From Saprospiraceae bacterium (GTDB lineage Bacteria; Bacteroidota; Bacteroidia; Chitinophagales; Saprospiraceae), in the NCBI GenBank assembly GCA_020630435.1, contig JAHDBJ010000013.1, positions 1 to 64,000 on the forward strand: a stretch of DNA of 64,000 nucleotides, written 5' to 3'. A model generated the notes under the pieces. The model was not told where the DNA came from. It searched no databases and saw nothing but the letters and a program-made list of their open reading frames with translations. Positions 53,958-62,086 of the stretch are shown in pieces (position 1 is the stretch's first letter; every line of letters begins with the position of its first letter). Both the position numbers and the translations under genes were made by a program.

Positions 53958-56291
53958 TTTGCCAAAATTGTAAATCATAGACAATCTAAAATAATTTTGA
54001 CTCCATCTTCTGTTGAAATAAATATCCGTTCCACCGACTTGATAAGTACCAGAAGATATATAATCATCAAAAATGTCATGGGCAATCAACCGACATTTTA
54101 AACGATTGTCTAAGAAGGCTTTTTCAATAGTGATGCTGAAGTTTGATAGATCATGTCGATGTGTAACACCTTCAAAGCTATCCCCTACATACCAATACAT
54201 CAATTCTAAATTGAATAAATTAGCAATGTCAAAGGTGTTTTTAGTGTAAAAATATGCTCTAGGTTTAGGATTAACCCGAATAACGTCTAATTCGTCTTCT
54301 CGTATATCAAGATATTCAACACTTACAGTATTTTGTGAAGTCCACCATTTTGTTGTGAATGTCCTAGAAACGGAGGCATAAACTTCATTCCTTCTGTCGT
54401 AATTCAAGGGTTTTAAAACATAGTCATACACACCATCACCTCTTAAGACTCTAGCCCCGAATGGATCTCGACTATATTTATAGCCCAAGATAAGTGAAGT
54501 CTTGTTCAGTTTTGTATTGAATTCAAAGGCATGGACTTTTTGAGGGACAAGATCAGGATTTCCCTGTATCGAAGTATAAGGATCTTGATAGATTAAAACG
54601 GGATTCATTCGGTGATAAGGTGGTCGTCGAATACTAGAAGAATAAGAAAAATTAATTGAATATTGGTCACTTAGCACTCGATTGATGGATACATTTGGGA
54701 AAAGGTAGAAATAATCATCTTGGACTAAGTTCTTTTCCAATTGTGAAAAATCCAAACTAAAATTCGTGTATTCTCCTCGTAATCCAAGCGAGTACTGCCA
54801 CTTAGAAGCAATCTTTCCCTTGTATTGTATATAGGCAGCCCCTATCCATTCATCAAAGTTGAAATAATTAGACAATTCATTGTCTAAGAGGTATTCCGTA
54901 TCGTTCCAAACAAAAAAGTTAAGATTTGAATGATTATCCACGTAACTTGTTTTTAAGCCCAATTCTAAAGACGAGTTGTTGTGAAAAACTTTTGAGTAAT
55001 CCAATTGTCCAGAATAAATATCAATGCCCAAATTATACTGGTTTTTCAGATTGCGACTAGAGGTTAAGCTCTGTTCTATACGTTGCTCATCAATATCGTT
55101 ATCTGTATTTGTATTAAATCTAGAATATTGCCCTGCTAGGAAAAAGGAACTCCCAAGTGTGTCTAAAGATTGATTATAATTCAAGGATAAAGAATGATTC
55201 CATTCCTTTTCATCTCTATCAATGTTACTATCATAAAAATTCTCAGAATGACTATCCCTAATCATATTTTCACTAATTTGATTTCCTCCTAGCTTTACAA
55301 AAGAACCAGCGTATTCAAGCGAAACATAACTTCCAGAAGCTAAATCGTATTGCATCCCCAAACCATAATTTGAAGAATTGTCAAATTTACGTTGCCAATC
55401 CGTTACGACATTTGTTCGTAAAAAAGTAGCTGCATCATCTCGATCTCTAGTGGTATGTAATCGTTCTCTTTCTTTACCGACTAGTATGGAATACTGGCTA
55501 TTTAAAGAAAATTGTTTTTTGTTAAAGTTCCAATGGACAGTAGATTGAGTATTTGTACCTCCAAAAGAAGAGTGACTAATATTTTGTTTTAAGCCTATTT
55601 GATAGCCTTCACCTCGATTTTGTATGGTATGGATGTGAATAACTGCGGCACCTTCTGCATCGTACTTAGAACTAGGGTTTCTAATAATTTCAAGTTTTTT
55701 GATATTGGAAGGCGCTAATAAGGACAATTGTTCATTTGTGATTCGTTTACCATTAACATAAACAATCGCTTCGCCTTTACCGAGTACAGAAAGACTGCCA
55801 TCCTCTCCTACTAATATATTAGGAGATTTAGTCAATATTTCATCTACGGAGTTACTAGCCGATAAAGTAGTATTCTCGATATTAATTTCCAACGTACCGT
55901 CACTTTTTTGGATATATGAAGGACGCCGAGCTTTTACTGTTACGGTTTCTAGTGCATGACTTTTATCCGATATGATAATATGACCCAAATCAATTTGAGG
56001 TTCGCCATTATATTCGATCCTAAGGATAGTATCTTGGAATAATAGGGATGTGAACTTTAATAAGAAACGTTCTTTTTGGATGTTTTCTATTTGAAAAGTA
56101 CCGTCTAAAAAGCTTGTACCTGTTATTAGCTTTTGGTCTTCTACAGCTAGTAATATAGCATTTCCCATTAGAGGTTCTCCTTGTCCGTCAAGAAGAATTC
56201 CTTTTATGCTTTCAATTTGTTGTCCAGATAATGAGAAACTAGGAGAAGTTATAAAAAGGAGGAATATGAAACGAAAAATTGATTTAAACAT
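53895..56291 (-). CDS. TonB-dependent receptor-like outer-membrane beta-barrel protein
   Basis: 798 residues. Signal peptide, then a carboxypeptidase-regulatory-like beta-sandwich (about 27-105: IKGILLDGQGEPLMGNAI start), a plug domain (115-220, with ILTKSPNILV, YVNGKRI, EIIRNPSSKYDAEG) and a ~570-residue beta-barrel of the 'outer membrane beta-barrel family' type with the typical SYSSSIRRPPYHRMNP and GNPDLVP segments. An extension after the last strand ends QRAM rather than in Phe. No clear N-terminal TonB box or signalling domain was seen. Substrate unknown; the amidohydrolase downstream may process what it imports. Confidence 0.85.
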   Translation of the reverse strand: MFKSIFRFIFLLFITSPSFSLSGQQIESIKGILLDGQGEPLMGNAILLAVEDQKLITGTSFLDGTFQIENIQKERFLLKFTSLLFQDTILRIEYNGEPQIDLGHIIISDKSHALETVTVKARRPSYIQKSDGTLEINIENTTLSASNSVDEILTKSPNILVGEDGSLSVLGKGEAIVYVNGKRITNEQLSLLAPSNIKKLEIIRNPSSKYDAEGAAVIHIHTIQNRGEGYQIGLKQNISHSSFGGTNTQSTVHWNFNKKQFSLNSQYSILVGKERERLHTTRDRDDAATFLRTNVVTDWQRKFDNSSNYGLGMQYDLASGSYVSLEYAGSFVKLGGNQISENMIRDSHSENFYDSNIDRDEKEWNHSLSLNYNQSLDTLGSSFFLAGQYSRFNTNTDNDIDEQRIEQSLTSSRNLKNQYNLGIDIYSGQLDYSKVFHNNSSLELGLKTSYVDNHSNLNFFVWNDTEYLLDNELSNYFNFDEWIGAAYIQYKGKIASKWQYSLGLRGEYTNFSLDFSQLEKNLVQDDYFYLFPNVSINRVLSDQYSINFSYSSSIRRPPYHRMNPVLIYQDPYTSIQGNPDLVPQKVHAFEFNTKLNKTSLILGYKYSRDPFGARVLRGDGVYDYVLKPLNYDRRNEVYASVSRTFTTKWWTSQNTVSVEYLDIREDELDVIRVNPKPRAYFYTKNTFDIANLFNLELMYWYVGDSFEGVTHRHDLSNFSITIEKAFLDNRLKCRLIAHDIFDDYISSGTYQVGGTDIYFNRRWSQNYFRLSMIYNFGKLKKATVKNKAVGASENQRAM

Positions 56292-56318
56292 GATATTATT
56301 GTTGAAAAAAATTAGGTG

Positions 56319-56759
56319 TTATGATCTTACGCTTTTGGTATACATTTTATGGATAATAGTCCAATGACCTTTTACTTTCATAAGCATAAAATAATCAATA
56401 AAAGGTGTAGAACTCTTAGGGTGAGAAATTTGGACTTTTGCAACTGCAATATCATTTTCATAATCTATAGAGATGATTTTTCCTATCTCTCCTGTGGGTT
56501 TTCCTTTTTTGGTACGTTTAATATAATCTTTGCCACTCCATATTGTAAATTCATTCTTTTTGATAAAATATAAATTAAGATCAGGGTGGAAGGCTTTTTT
56601 CAATCGTTTAGGCTGACCATTGGTTGACCCTTCGATATAATCGGTTAAAGTTGCAGTGATTTGGGCAATTTCTGATGGAGGTTTTTCTGTTTGAGCCTTG
56701 AGAATGCCTGTCCCTAATGTTAAAATTGCGACGAGGTATAAAACTTGTATTAATTTCAT
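56319..56759 (-). CDS. Secreted NTF2-like (lumazine-binding-type) small protein
   Basis: 146 residues from the ATG at 56759, which gives a proper signal peptide (LYLVAILTLGTGILKAQ); an ATG 26 codons upstream would bury it. The mature part has the cone-shaped NTF2 fold pattern: IAQITATLTDYIEG, LKKAFHPDLNLYFI, a GEIGKIISIDYENDIAVAKVQ strand pair (described by its ends), FIDYFMLMKVKGHW and a final IIHK. These small domains bind ligands or act as enzymes on few substrates; none can be named. It lies 27 bp upstream of the receptor gene and is probably co-transcribed. Confidence 0.75.
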   Translation of the reverse strand: MKLIQVLYLVAILTLGTGILKAQTEKPPSEIAQITATLTDYIEGSTNGQPKRLKKAFHPDLNLYFIKKNEFTIWSGKDYIKRTKKGKPTGEIGKIISIDYENDIAVAKVQISHPKSSTPFIDYFMLMKVKGHWTIIHKMYTKSVRS

Positions 56760-56867
56760 TTTAAATATTTTTATTAAAAAATTAATGTTCCAGTACGTAT
56801 CATTTTGAAAGCAATTTATGACAAGAAATAATGACATTCAGGGAAGATATACCGATAGGAGATAAGT

Positions 56868-56922
56868 GTATAAGAATAGCCTGTTTCGTAGGTTTTTTAT
56901 AAAAAAATAAGGATTCTTATAC
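56868..56922. promoter_or_regulatory. Dyad in the divergent region before LytTR system 3
   Basis: GTATAAGAAT (56868-56877) and ATTCTTATAC (56913-56922) are perfect 10-bp inverted arms 35 nt apart, between the NTF2-like gene (-) and the kinase gene (+). A two-site operator or a hairpin is possible. Confidence 0.35.
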
Positions 56923-56983
56923 GGATATTCGTTGTTTGTATATTTTTTGGTTTTGGTAAAGTATAAAATCGTATTTTGAATAT

Positions 56984-58000
56984 ATGCAAGAATTAAAAAG
57001 ACATTCGCCTTTTTGGATTTTAATCTATATCGTATGGACGTTTATGAAGTCTGGAGGTGGTGAAAAATTAGGGATATACTTGCTTATAAACTTAGTAAAT
57101 ATTCCTATTTATATGGCGGCGTTTTATACGCTTAAATATGTTCAAATTCCTTATCTTTTGAATAAAGGTAAGTATGTTTTATTTGTGCTAAGTCTGGCAT
57201 TCATGTCTTTTGTATTGTATCTTTTTTGGAGAATCAACGGGGTACTATGGATGGATGAGATACGAGGATTAAAAAACATTCCGTTTATGAACTTTCTGAG
57301 GTACTTGACGTATTCTGTTCAGTTTTATTCTCCCGCAATGGCCTTATTGGCATGGGATAACCATCTAGATAAAATTAAAGAACGAGAGCGATTACAAGAA
57401 CTAGAAAAGGAAAAATTAGCCACAGAACTCAAGTACCTCAAAGCCCAGCTTAACCCACATTTTTTATTCAACACCCTTAATAATTTATATTCTTATGTAA
57501 TCATGCAGTCGCCCAAAGCTCCCGATATGATTTTACGATTATCAGGGATTTTGGATTATGTATTATATCGGAGTCAACAAAAAACGGTTCCATTAAAGGA
57601 AGAAGTAGAAACCATAGAACATTTTTTAGAATTAGAAAAAATTCGTTATGGAGAACGCTTGAATGTAAGATTTGAAGCAAAAGGCAATTTAGATATACCC
57701 GTTTCTCCGCTGTTATTACTTTCCTTAGTAGAAAATGCTTTCAAGCATGGCGCAAGTGGAGATATAGATTCTCCTGAAATAGTTATCGACTTACTGGGAG
57801 AGGAAGACTATATTGGATTCAATGTTTGGAATACAAAAAGTAAATATAAAGGTAGAAAAACAGATGATTACAAGGAAGGGATAGGTTTGTCGAATATTAA
57901 ACGGCAACTCAACCTGATTTATCCTCAAAAACACACTATTTCTATAGACGAAACAGAAACCACTTTTACTGTTTTATTAACGATTCAAAAAGAATTATGA
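56984..58000 (+). CDS. LytS-type sensor histidine kinase (system 3)
   Basis: 338 residues: four transmembrane helices in the first ~125 residues, a charged helix, phospho-acceptor H159 in QLNPHFLFNTLNN, and an ATPase domain with LVENAFKHG and GIGLSNIKRQL. The stop codon TGA is itself the beginning of the 101-bp repeat that separates it from the regulator gene. It is the nearest in style to the system 1 kinase. Confidence 0.92.
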   Translation: MQELKRHSPFWILIYIVWTFMKSGGGEKLGIYLLINLVNIPIYMAAFYTLKYVQIPYLLNKGKYVLFVLSLAFMSFVLYLFWRINGVLWMDEIRGLKNIPFMNFLRYLTYSVQFYSPAMALLAWDNHLDKIKERERLQELEKEKLATELKYLKAQLNPHFLFNTLNNLYSYVIMQSPKAPDMILRLSGILDYVLYRSQQKTVPLKEEVETIEHFLELEKIRYGERLNVRFEAKGNLDIPVSPLLLLSLVENAFKHGASGDIDSPEIVIDLLGEEDYIGFNVWNTKSKYKGRKTDDYKEGIGLSNIKRQLNLIYPQKHTISIDETETTFTVLLTIQKEL

Positions 58001-58096
58001 AACGTCCATGATGAAATAATCTTTAAACACACAAGGAAATGATTATTTCATCATGGTAAGTTCCATCTGACCTTAATGTGAAATAAAAATAAACAG
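57996..58096 (+). repeat. 101-bp intergenic hairpin repeat, copy 2
   Basis: Fills the gap between the kinase stop and the regulator ATG. A perfect 16-bp hairpin is formed by CCATGATGAAATAATC (58006-58021) and GATTATTTCATCATGG (58041-58056) around a 19-nt loop. The block after it and the A-rich tail up to the ATG match copy 1 (22869-22969, minus) closely. Eight of 101 positions differ, and one pair in the stem changes from G-C here to T-A there. Confidence 0.85.
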
Positions 58097-58807
58097 ATGA
58101 AAAAGATAAAATGCCTATTGATAGATGATGAACCACCAGCTGTTGAGTTGCTAAAGAAGTATGCCAGTATGATTGAACAGCTAGAAGTTGTAGGAACAAG
58201 TCATAATGCCTTGAAGGCATTTGATATGCTGAAGGATAAAGAAGTTGATTTGATTTTTCTAGATATTCAGATGCCCATTTTAAGTGGCATAGATTTTGTC
58301 AAAACGCTTAAAGACCCTCCTGCCGTTATTTTTACAACCGCCCACCGAGAGTATGCCCTAGAAGGCTATGAATTAGATGTCGTTGATTATCTCCTTAAAC
58401 CAATTGCCTTTGATCGCTTTTTAAAAGCGGTAGATAAATATCGAAATAGAATAACGACGTTAAGTTCAACGTCAAATTTTTCAAAAGAAGCCCCAAAAGA
58501 CGATTTTATTTTTTTTAATGTAAATAAAACCAATCATAAGGTCTTTTTTAAAGATATTTTATTTGTCGAAAGTTTAAAAGATTATGTACGAATCCATACA
58601 ACAGAAAAAAAGTTAGTGGTCAAAGGGAATTTAAGTACTTGTATGAAGCAATTGTCCGATGAACAATTTATCCGAATTCACCGTTCCTATGCGATTGCCC
58701 TACAACATATACAATCCTATAATCAAAGCGAAGTAACCATTCATACTATAAGCCTACCTGTAGGGATGAGTTATAGAGACGCTTTTCTTAAAAGAATTCA
58801 AAAATAA
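58097..58807 (+). CDS. LytTR-type response regulator (system 3)
   Basis: 236 residues: receiver with D10/D11, phospho-acceptor D56 (IFLDIQMP) and LLKPIAFDRF, then a LytTR domain (about 135-236) with FVESLKDYVRIHT and FIRIHRSYAIAL. Unlike systems 1 and 2, the gene does not overlap its kinase; a 101-bp hairpin repeat lies between them, directly abutting the ATG, which may uncouple expression. It is convergent with trpB, with only 2 bp between the stop codons. Confidence 0.93.
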   Translation: MKKIKCLLIDDEPPAVELLKKYASMIEQLEVVGTSHNALKAFDMLKDKEVDLIFLDIQMPILSGIDFVKTLKDPPAVIFTTAHREYALEGYELDVVDYLLKPIAFDRFLKAVDKYRNRITTLSSTSNFSKEAPKDDFIFFNVNKTNHKVFFKDILFVESLKDYVRIHTTEKKLVVKGNLSTCMKQLSDEQFIRIHRSYAIALQHIQSYNQSEVTIHTISLPVGMSYRDAFLKRIQK

Positions 58808-58809
58808 AT

Positions 58810-59985
58810 TTAGCCATAATACTTCATATAGGTTGCTAGATCTTTATCCCCACGCCCTGATAAACAGATAATCAAATTATCACTAGGGTTAAACTTAATT
58901 TTTTCTAGGACGGCTAGAGCATGAGCGGTTTCAATAGCAGGAATAATACCTTCAAGTTCGCAGAGTACTTTACCCGCAGCCATAGCTTCATCGTCGGTAG
59001 CATTTTCAAAAATAGCCCTTTGTGTATCGTATAAATGCGCATGGACGGGACCAATGCCTGGATAATCTAGACCCGCAGAAATAGAATAAGGTTCGATAAC
59101 TTGACCATCTGGAGTCTGCATCAATAAAGTCTTGCTACCATGTAAAATACCAGATTTACCTAAAACAGATGTAGCAGCTGACTCGCCCGAGTTAATGCCC
59201 AAACCTGCTGCTTCAACAGCAATCAGTTTAACGTCTGTATCATCTAAGTAATGAAAAAATGCACCCATCGCATTACTTCCTCCGCCAACACAGGCTATGA
59301 CATAATCAGGATTTTCTTTGCCTGTTTTTTCTTGAAGCTGCCATTTGGTTTCTTCACTAATTACGGCTTGAAATCGAGCAACCATATCAGGGTAGGGATG
59401 AGGTCCAACGACAGAACCGATAATGTAGTGAGTGCCTTTAGGATCACCTATCCAGTGGCGCATAGCTTCATTCGTAGCATCTTTGAGGGTTTGGCTACCA
59501 GAACGTGCGGGGCGAACTTCTGCACCCAATAACTTCATACGTTGCACATTTGGCTTTTGACGCTCAATGTCTATTGCACCCATATAAACAATACAAGGCA
59601 TTCCCATTAAAGCACAAACCGTTGCGGTTGCTACACCATGTTGCCCTGCACCAGTTTCAGCAATAATTTTTTCCTTTCCTAGTTTTTTAGCTAATAGAAT
59701 CTGCCCTAATGTATTATTGACCTTATGTGCGCCAGTATGATTTAGATCTTCACGTTTCAAGTAAATGTTAGTTTGATAACGTTCAGATAGTCGTTGTGCA
59801 TAGTAGAGTGGAGAAGGACGGCCAACATAATCTTTTAACATTTGTCGAAATTCCTTTTGGAAACTTTCGGCATTGATGATTTTAAGATAATTTTGTTGCA
59901 ATTCTTCAATATTGGGATATAACATTTCAGGAATATAAGCCCCCCCGAATTTCCCATAAAATCCCTTCTCATTAACTTGAAACAT
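58810..59985 (-). CDS. trpB: Tryptophan synthase beta chain
   Basis: PLP enzyme joining indole and serine to tryptophan. 391 residues, normal length. PLP-lysine K88 in HTGAHKVNN, phosphate-binding GGGSNAMG (about 233), KREDLNH and E-rich catalytic ETGAGQHG. It is the TrpB1 type that pairs with TrpA. No trpA or other trp gene is in the window, and the gene instead lies 47 bp after recR in the same direction. Start ATG at 59985. Confidence 0.96.
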   Translation of the reverse strand: MFQVNEKGFYGKFGGAYIPEMLYPNIEELQQNYLKIINAESFQKEFRQMLKDYVGRPSPLYYAQRLSERYQTNIYLKREDLNHTGAHKVNNTLGQILLAKKLGKEKIIAETGAGQHGVATATVCALMGMPCIVYMGAIDIERQKPNVQRMKLLGAEVRPARSGSQTLKDATNEAMRHWIGDPKGTHYIIGSVVGPHPYPDMVARFQAVISEETKWQLQEKTGKENPDYVIACVGGGSNAMGAFFHYLDDTDVKLIAVEAAGLGINSGESAATSVLGKSGILHGSKTLLMQTPDGQVIEPYSISAGLDYPGIGPVHAHLYDTQRAIFENATDDEAMAAGKVLCELEGIIPAIETAHALAVLEKIKFNPSDNLIICLSGRGDKDLATYMKYYG

Positions 59986-60032
59986 GATATATTGGTTTTT
60001 GATTTTTTTGTTAAAAATAAAACGTTACTTCA

Positions 60033-60641
60033 TCATTCACTCTTATACGGAATTCTAGTAACGATTGATCGCCCTAGCGTTAATTCATCAGCATATTGAA
60101 GCTCGCCACCAAAAGAAATCCCTCTAGCAAGCGTACTGACTTTAATAGGTAAATTTTTTATTTTTTTAGAAATATAAAAGATGGTCGTATCTCCTTCAAT
60201 TGTTGGAGAAATGGCCATGATGATTTCCTTTACCTCTTGTTCTTGAATACGTTGTAGTAAACTATCGATAGTTAAATCACTAGGGCCTACACCTTCGATA
60301 GGAGAAATAATTCCTCCTAGGATATGGTATAAACCCTTATATTGAGCAGTACTTTCAATTGCCATAACGTCCTTGATATTTTCTACGACACAAATAAGCG
60401 ATTTATCTCTACGAGCATCTTCACAAATATGGCATACTGGATTATCGGAAATATTATGACAACGTTGGCAAGAACGGATATGCGTTTTCATATTTGTAAT
60501 CGCTGTTGTAAATTCTTGCACACTGTCCGTATCTATTTTTAAGAGATGTAGAGCTAGACGTAAAGCAGATTTACGTCCGATACCAGGTAGGCTTGCAAAG
60601 ACGTCTATTGTTTTTTCCAACAGTTTTGAAGAAAATTCCAT
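60033..60641 (-). CDS. recR: Recombination mediator RecR
   Basis: 202 residues, normal length. Helix-hairpin-helix LPGIGRKSA (18-26), four-Cys zinc finger C58, C61, C70, C73, Toprim domain with VVENIKD, and the C-terminal Walker-B-like segment. Acts with RecO/RecF in loading RecA at gaps. The promoter at 60646-60674 almost touches the ATG, so the mRNA may be leaderless. trpB follows downstream and may be co-transcribed. Confidence 0.96.
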   Translation of the reverse strand: MEFSSKLLEKTIDVFASLPGIGRKSALRLALHLLKIDTDSVQEFTTAITNMKTHIRSCQRCHNISDNPVCHICEDARRDKSLICVVENIKDVMAIESTAQYKGLYHILGGIISPIEGVGPSDLTIDSLLQRIQEQEVKEIIMAISPTIEGDTTIFYISKKIKNLPIKVSTLARGISFGGELQYADELTLGRSIVTRIPYKSE

Positions 60642-60645
60642 AGGA

Positions 60646-60674
60646 CAAAGTTAATAGATAAAAGCTTGATGCAA
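60646..60674 (-). promoter_or_regulatory. Promoter of recR, nearly abutting the start codon
   Basis: On the minus strand: TTG (60672-60674), 18-nt spacer, TAACTTTG (60646-60653). The -7 box ends only 4 nt before the ATG, placing the expected transcription start at or next to the start codon. Confidence 0.6.
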
Positions 60675-60751
60675 TCACCTTAAATTAAGTATTTTACAAA
60701 ATATTCATAATAATTCTTAATTTAGAAGTCGTCTAAAAATAATAATAAGTG

Positions 60752-60781
60752 TTGATTTTACACTAATTTTTTATAATTTTG
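60752..60781 (+). promoter_or_regulatory. Bacteroidota-type promoter of the E2 gene
   Basis: TTG (60752-60754), 19-nt spacer, TAATTTTG (60774-60781), 42 nt before the ATG. Confidence 0.75.
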
Positions 60782-60823
60782 GAATAATTATTAATTTAAT
60801 TCAAACTAAAACTAAAAAATATC

Positions 60824-62080
60824 ATGGCAGAAGTCGTTAAAATGCCCCGTATGAGCGATACGATGGAAGAAGGAAACATCGTTGGATGGTTAGTCAAAGA
60901 GGGCGATAGTGTTGAGCCAGGAGATGTACTGGCAGAAATTGAAACGGATAAAGCAACGATGGAGTTTGAAAGTCTTTGGGAAGGAGTGGTTTTACATATT
61001 GGAGTAAAAGAAGGACCTGTTCCCGTAGGAGGTATTTTAGCAGTAATAGGAGAAGAAGGGGAAGATTATAAAGCGGCACTTGCTGCTGAGGAATCAGCCG
61101 CACCTGCTACGAATAATGGTCAGGCAGAAAAAGAAGAAGTGACTGCACCTACACCTGTTGCTGTAGCTCCTGCAACGGTAGAAGCTCCTGTGACGACTGC
61201 CGATACTAGGATAAAAGCATCACCTTTAGCAAGAAATATGGCTAAAGAATCAGGTATCAACCTTGCAGCGATAACGGGTACGGGAGATAATGGACGGATT
61301 GTTAAGAGAGATATTGAAAGTTATATCAAAGAAGGACCAAAAGTAGCACCTACAACAGCTCCGAAAGCAGCTCCGAGTTTTAATATAACGACAAGTGGTG
61401 ATAATTTTGAGGATATTCCGTTATCTCAAATGCGCAAAGTCATCGCTCGAAGATTGGGGGAAAGTAAATTCTCTGCACCTCATTTTTATTTGACAGTTGA
61501 AATAGAAATGACGGAAGCGATAGCCGCTAGAAAACGCATTAACGAAATGGCGGATGTTAAAGTTTCTTTTAATGATCTAGTGCTAAAAGCGGCTGCTGTA
61601 GCATTACGCCAACATCCTAATATTAATTCTTCATGGTTAGGAGATAAGATTCGTAAAAATGGAGATATTAATATAGGCGTAGCTGTAGCAGTTGATGAAG
61701 GTTTATTAGTACCTGTTATTCGTCATGCGAATATGAAATCCTTGTCTCAGATTAATGAAGAAGTAAAATACTTAGCAGGAAAAGCAAAAGAAAGAAAATT
61801 AAGTCCAGATGAAATGTCAGGAAATACATTTACGATTTCTAATTTAGGAATGTTTGGGATTGAGGAATTTACGGCAATCATTAATCCACCAGATGCTTGT
61901 ATTATGGCAGTAGGCGGTATTATACAAAAACCTATTGTCAAAGATGGTGAGATTGTAGTAGGGAATATGATGAAAGTTACGTTGTCGTGTGACCACCGAG
62001 TAGTAGATGGTGCAACAGGCGCAAAATTCTTAAACACTTTTAGAGATGTATTGACAGATCCTATTCGCTTGTTGGTGTAA
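60824..62080 (+). CDS. pdhC: Dihydrolipoamide acyltransferase (E2, pyruvate dehydrogenase-type)
   Basis: E2 core of a 2-oxo acid dehydrogenase complex. 418 residues: one lipoyl domain (1-78) with the lipoylated K43 in ETDKATMEF, an Ala/Pro linker, a peripheral-subunit-binding domain (about 128-165, ASPLARNMAKE, GRIVKRDI), a second linker, and the catalytic domain with FNDLVLKA and the active-site H391 in DHRVVDG. Sequence favours pyruvate over 2-oxoglutarate or branched-chain types, but this is not certain. E1 and E3 genes are not adjacent. It has its own promoter and is convergent with the TIR protein gene, 6 bp apart. Confidence 0.9.
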   Translation: MAEVVKMPRMSDTMEEGNIVGWLVKEGDSVEPGDVLAEIETDKATMEFESLWEGVVLHIGVKEGPVPVGGILAVIGEEGEDYKAALAAEESAAPATNNGQAEKEEVTAPTPVAVAPATVEAPVTTADTRIKASPLARNMAKESGINLAAITGTGDNGRIVKRDIESYIKEGPKVAPTTAPKAAPSFNITTSGDNFEDIPLSQMRKVIARRLGESKFSAPHFYLTVEIEMTEAIAARKRINEMADVKVSFNDLVLKAAAVALRQHPNINSSWLGDKIRKNGDINIGVAVAVDEGLLVPVIRHANMKSLSQINEEVKYLAGKAKERKLSPDEMSGNTFTISNLGMFGIEEFTAIINPPDACIMAVGGIIQKPIVKDGEIVVGNMMKVTLSCDHRVVDGATGAKFLNTFRDVLTDPIRLLV

Positions 62081-62086
62081 AAACTA

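Noticed and set aside
60894-61103. 69-codon minus-strand frame in the E2 gene
   Set aside because: A Leu-rich shadow of the Ala/Pro linker and lipoyl domain; the plus-strand gene is unambiguous.
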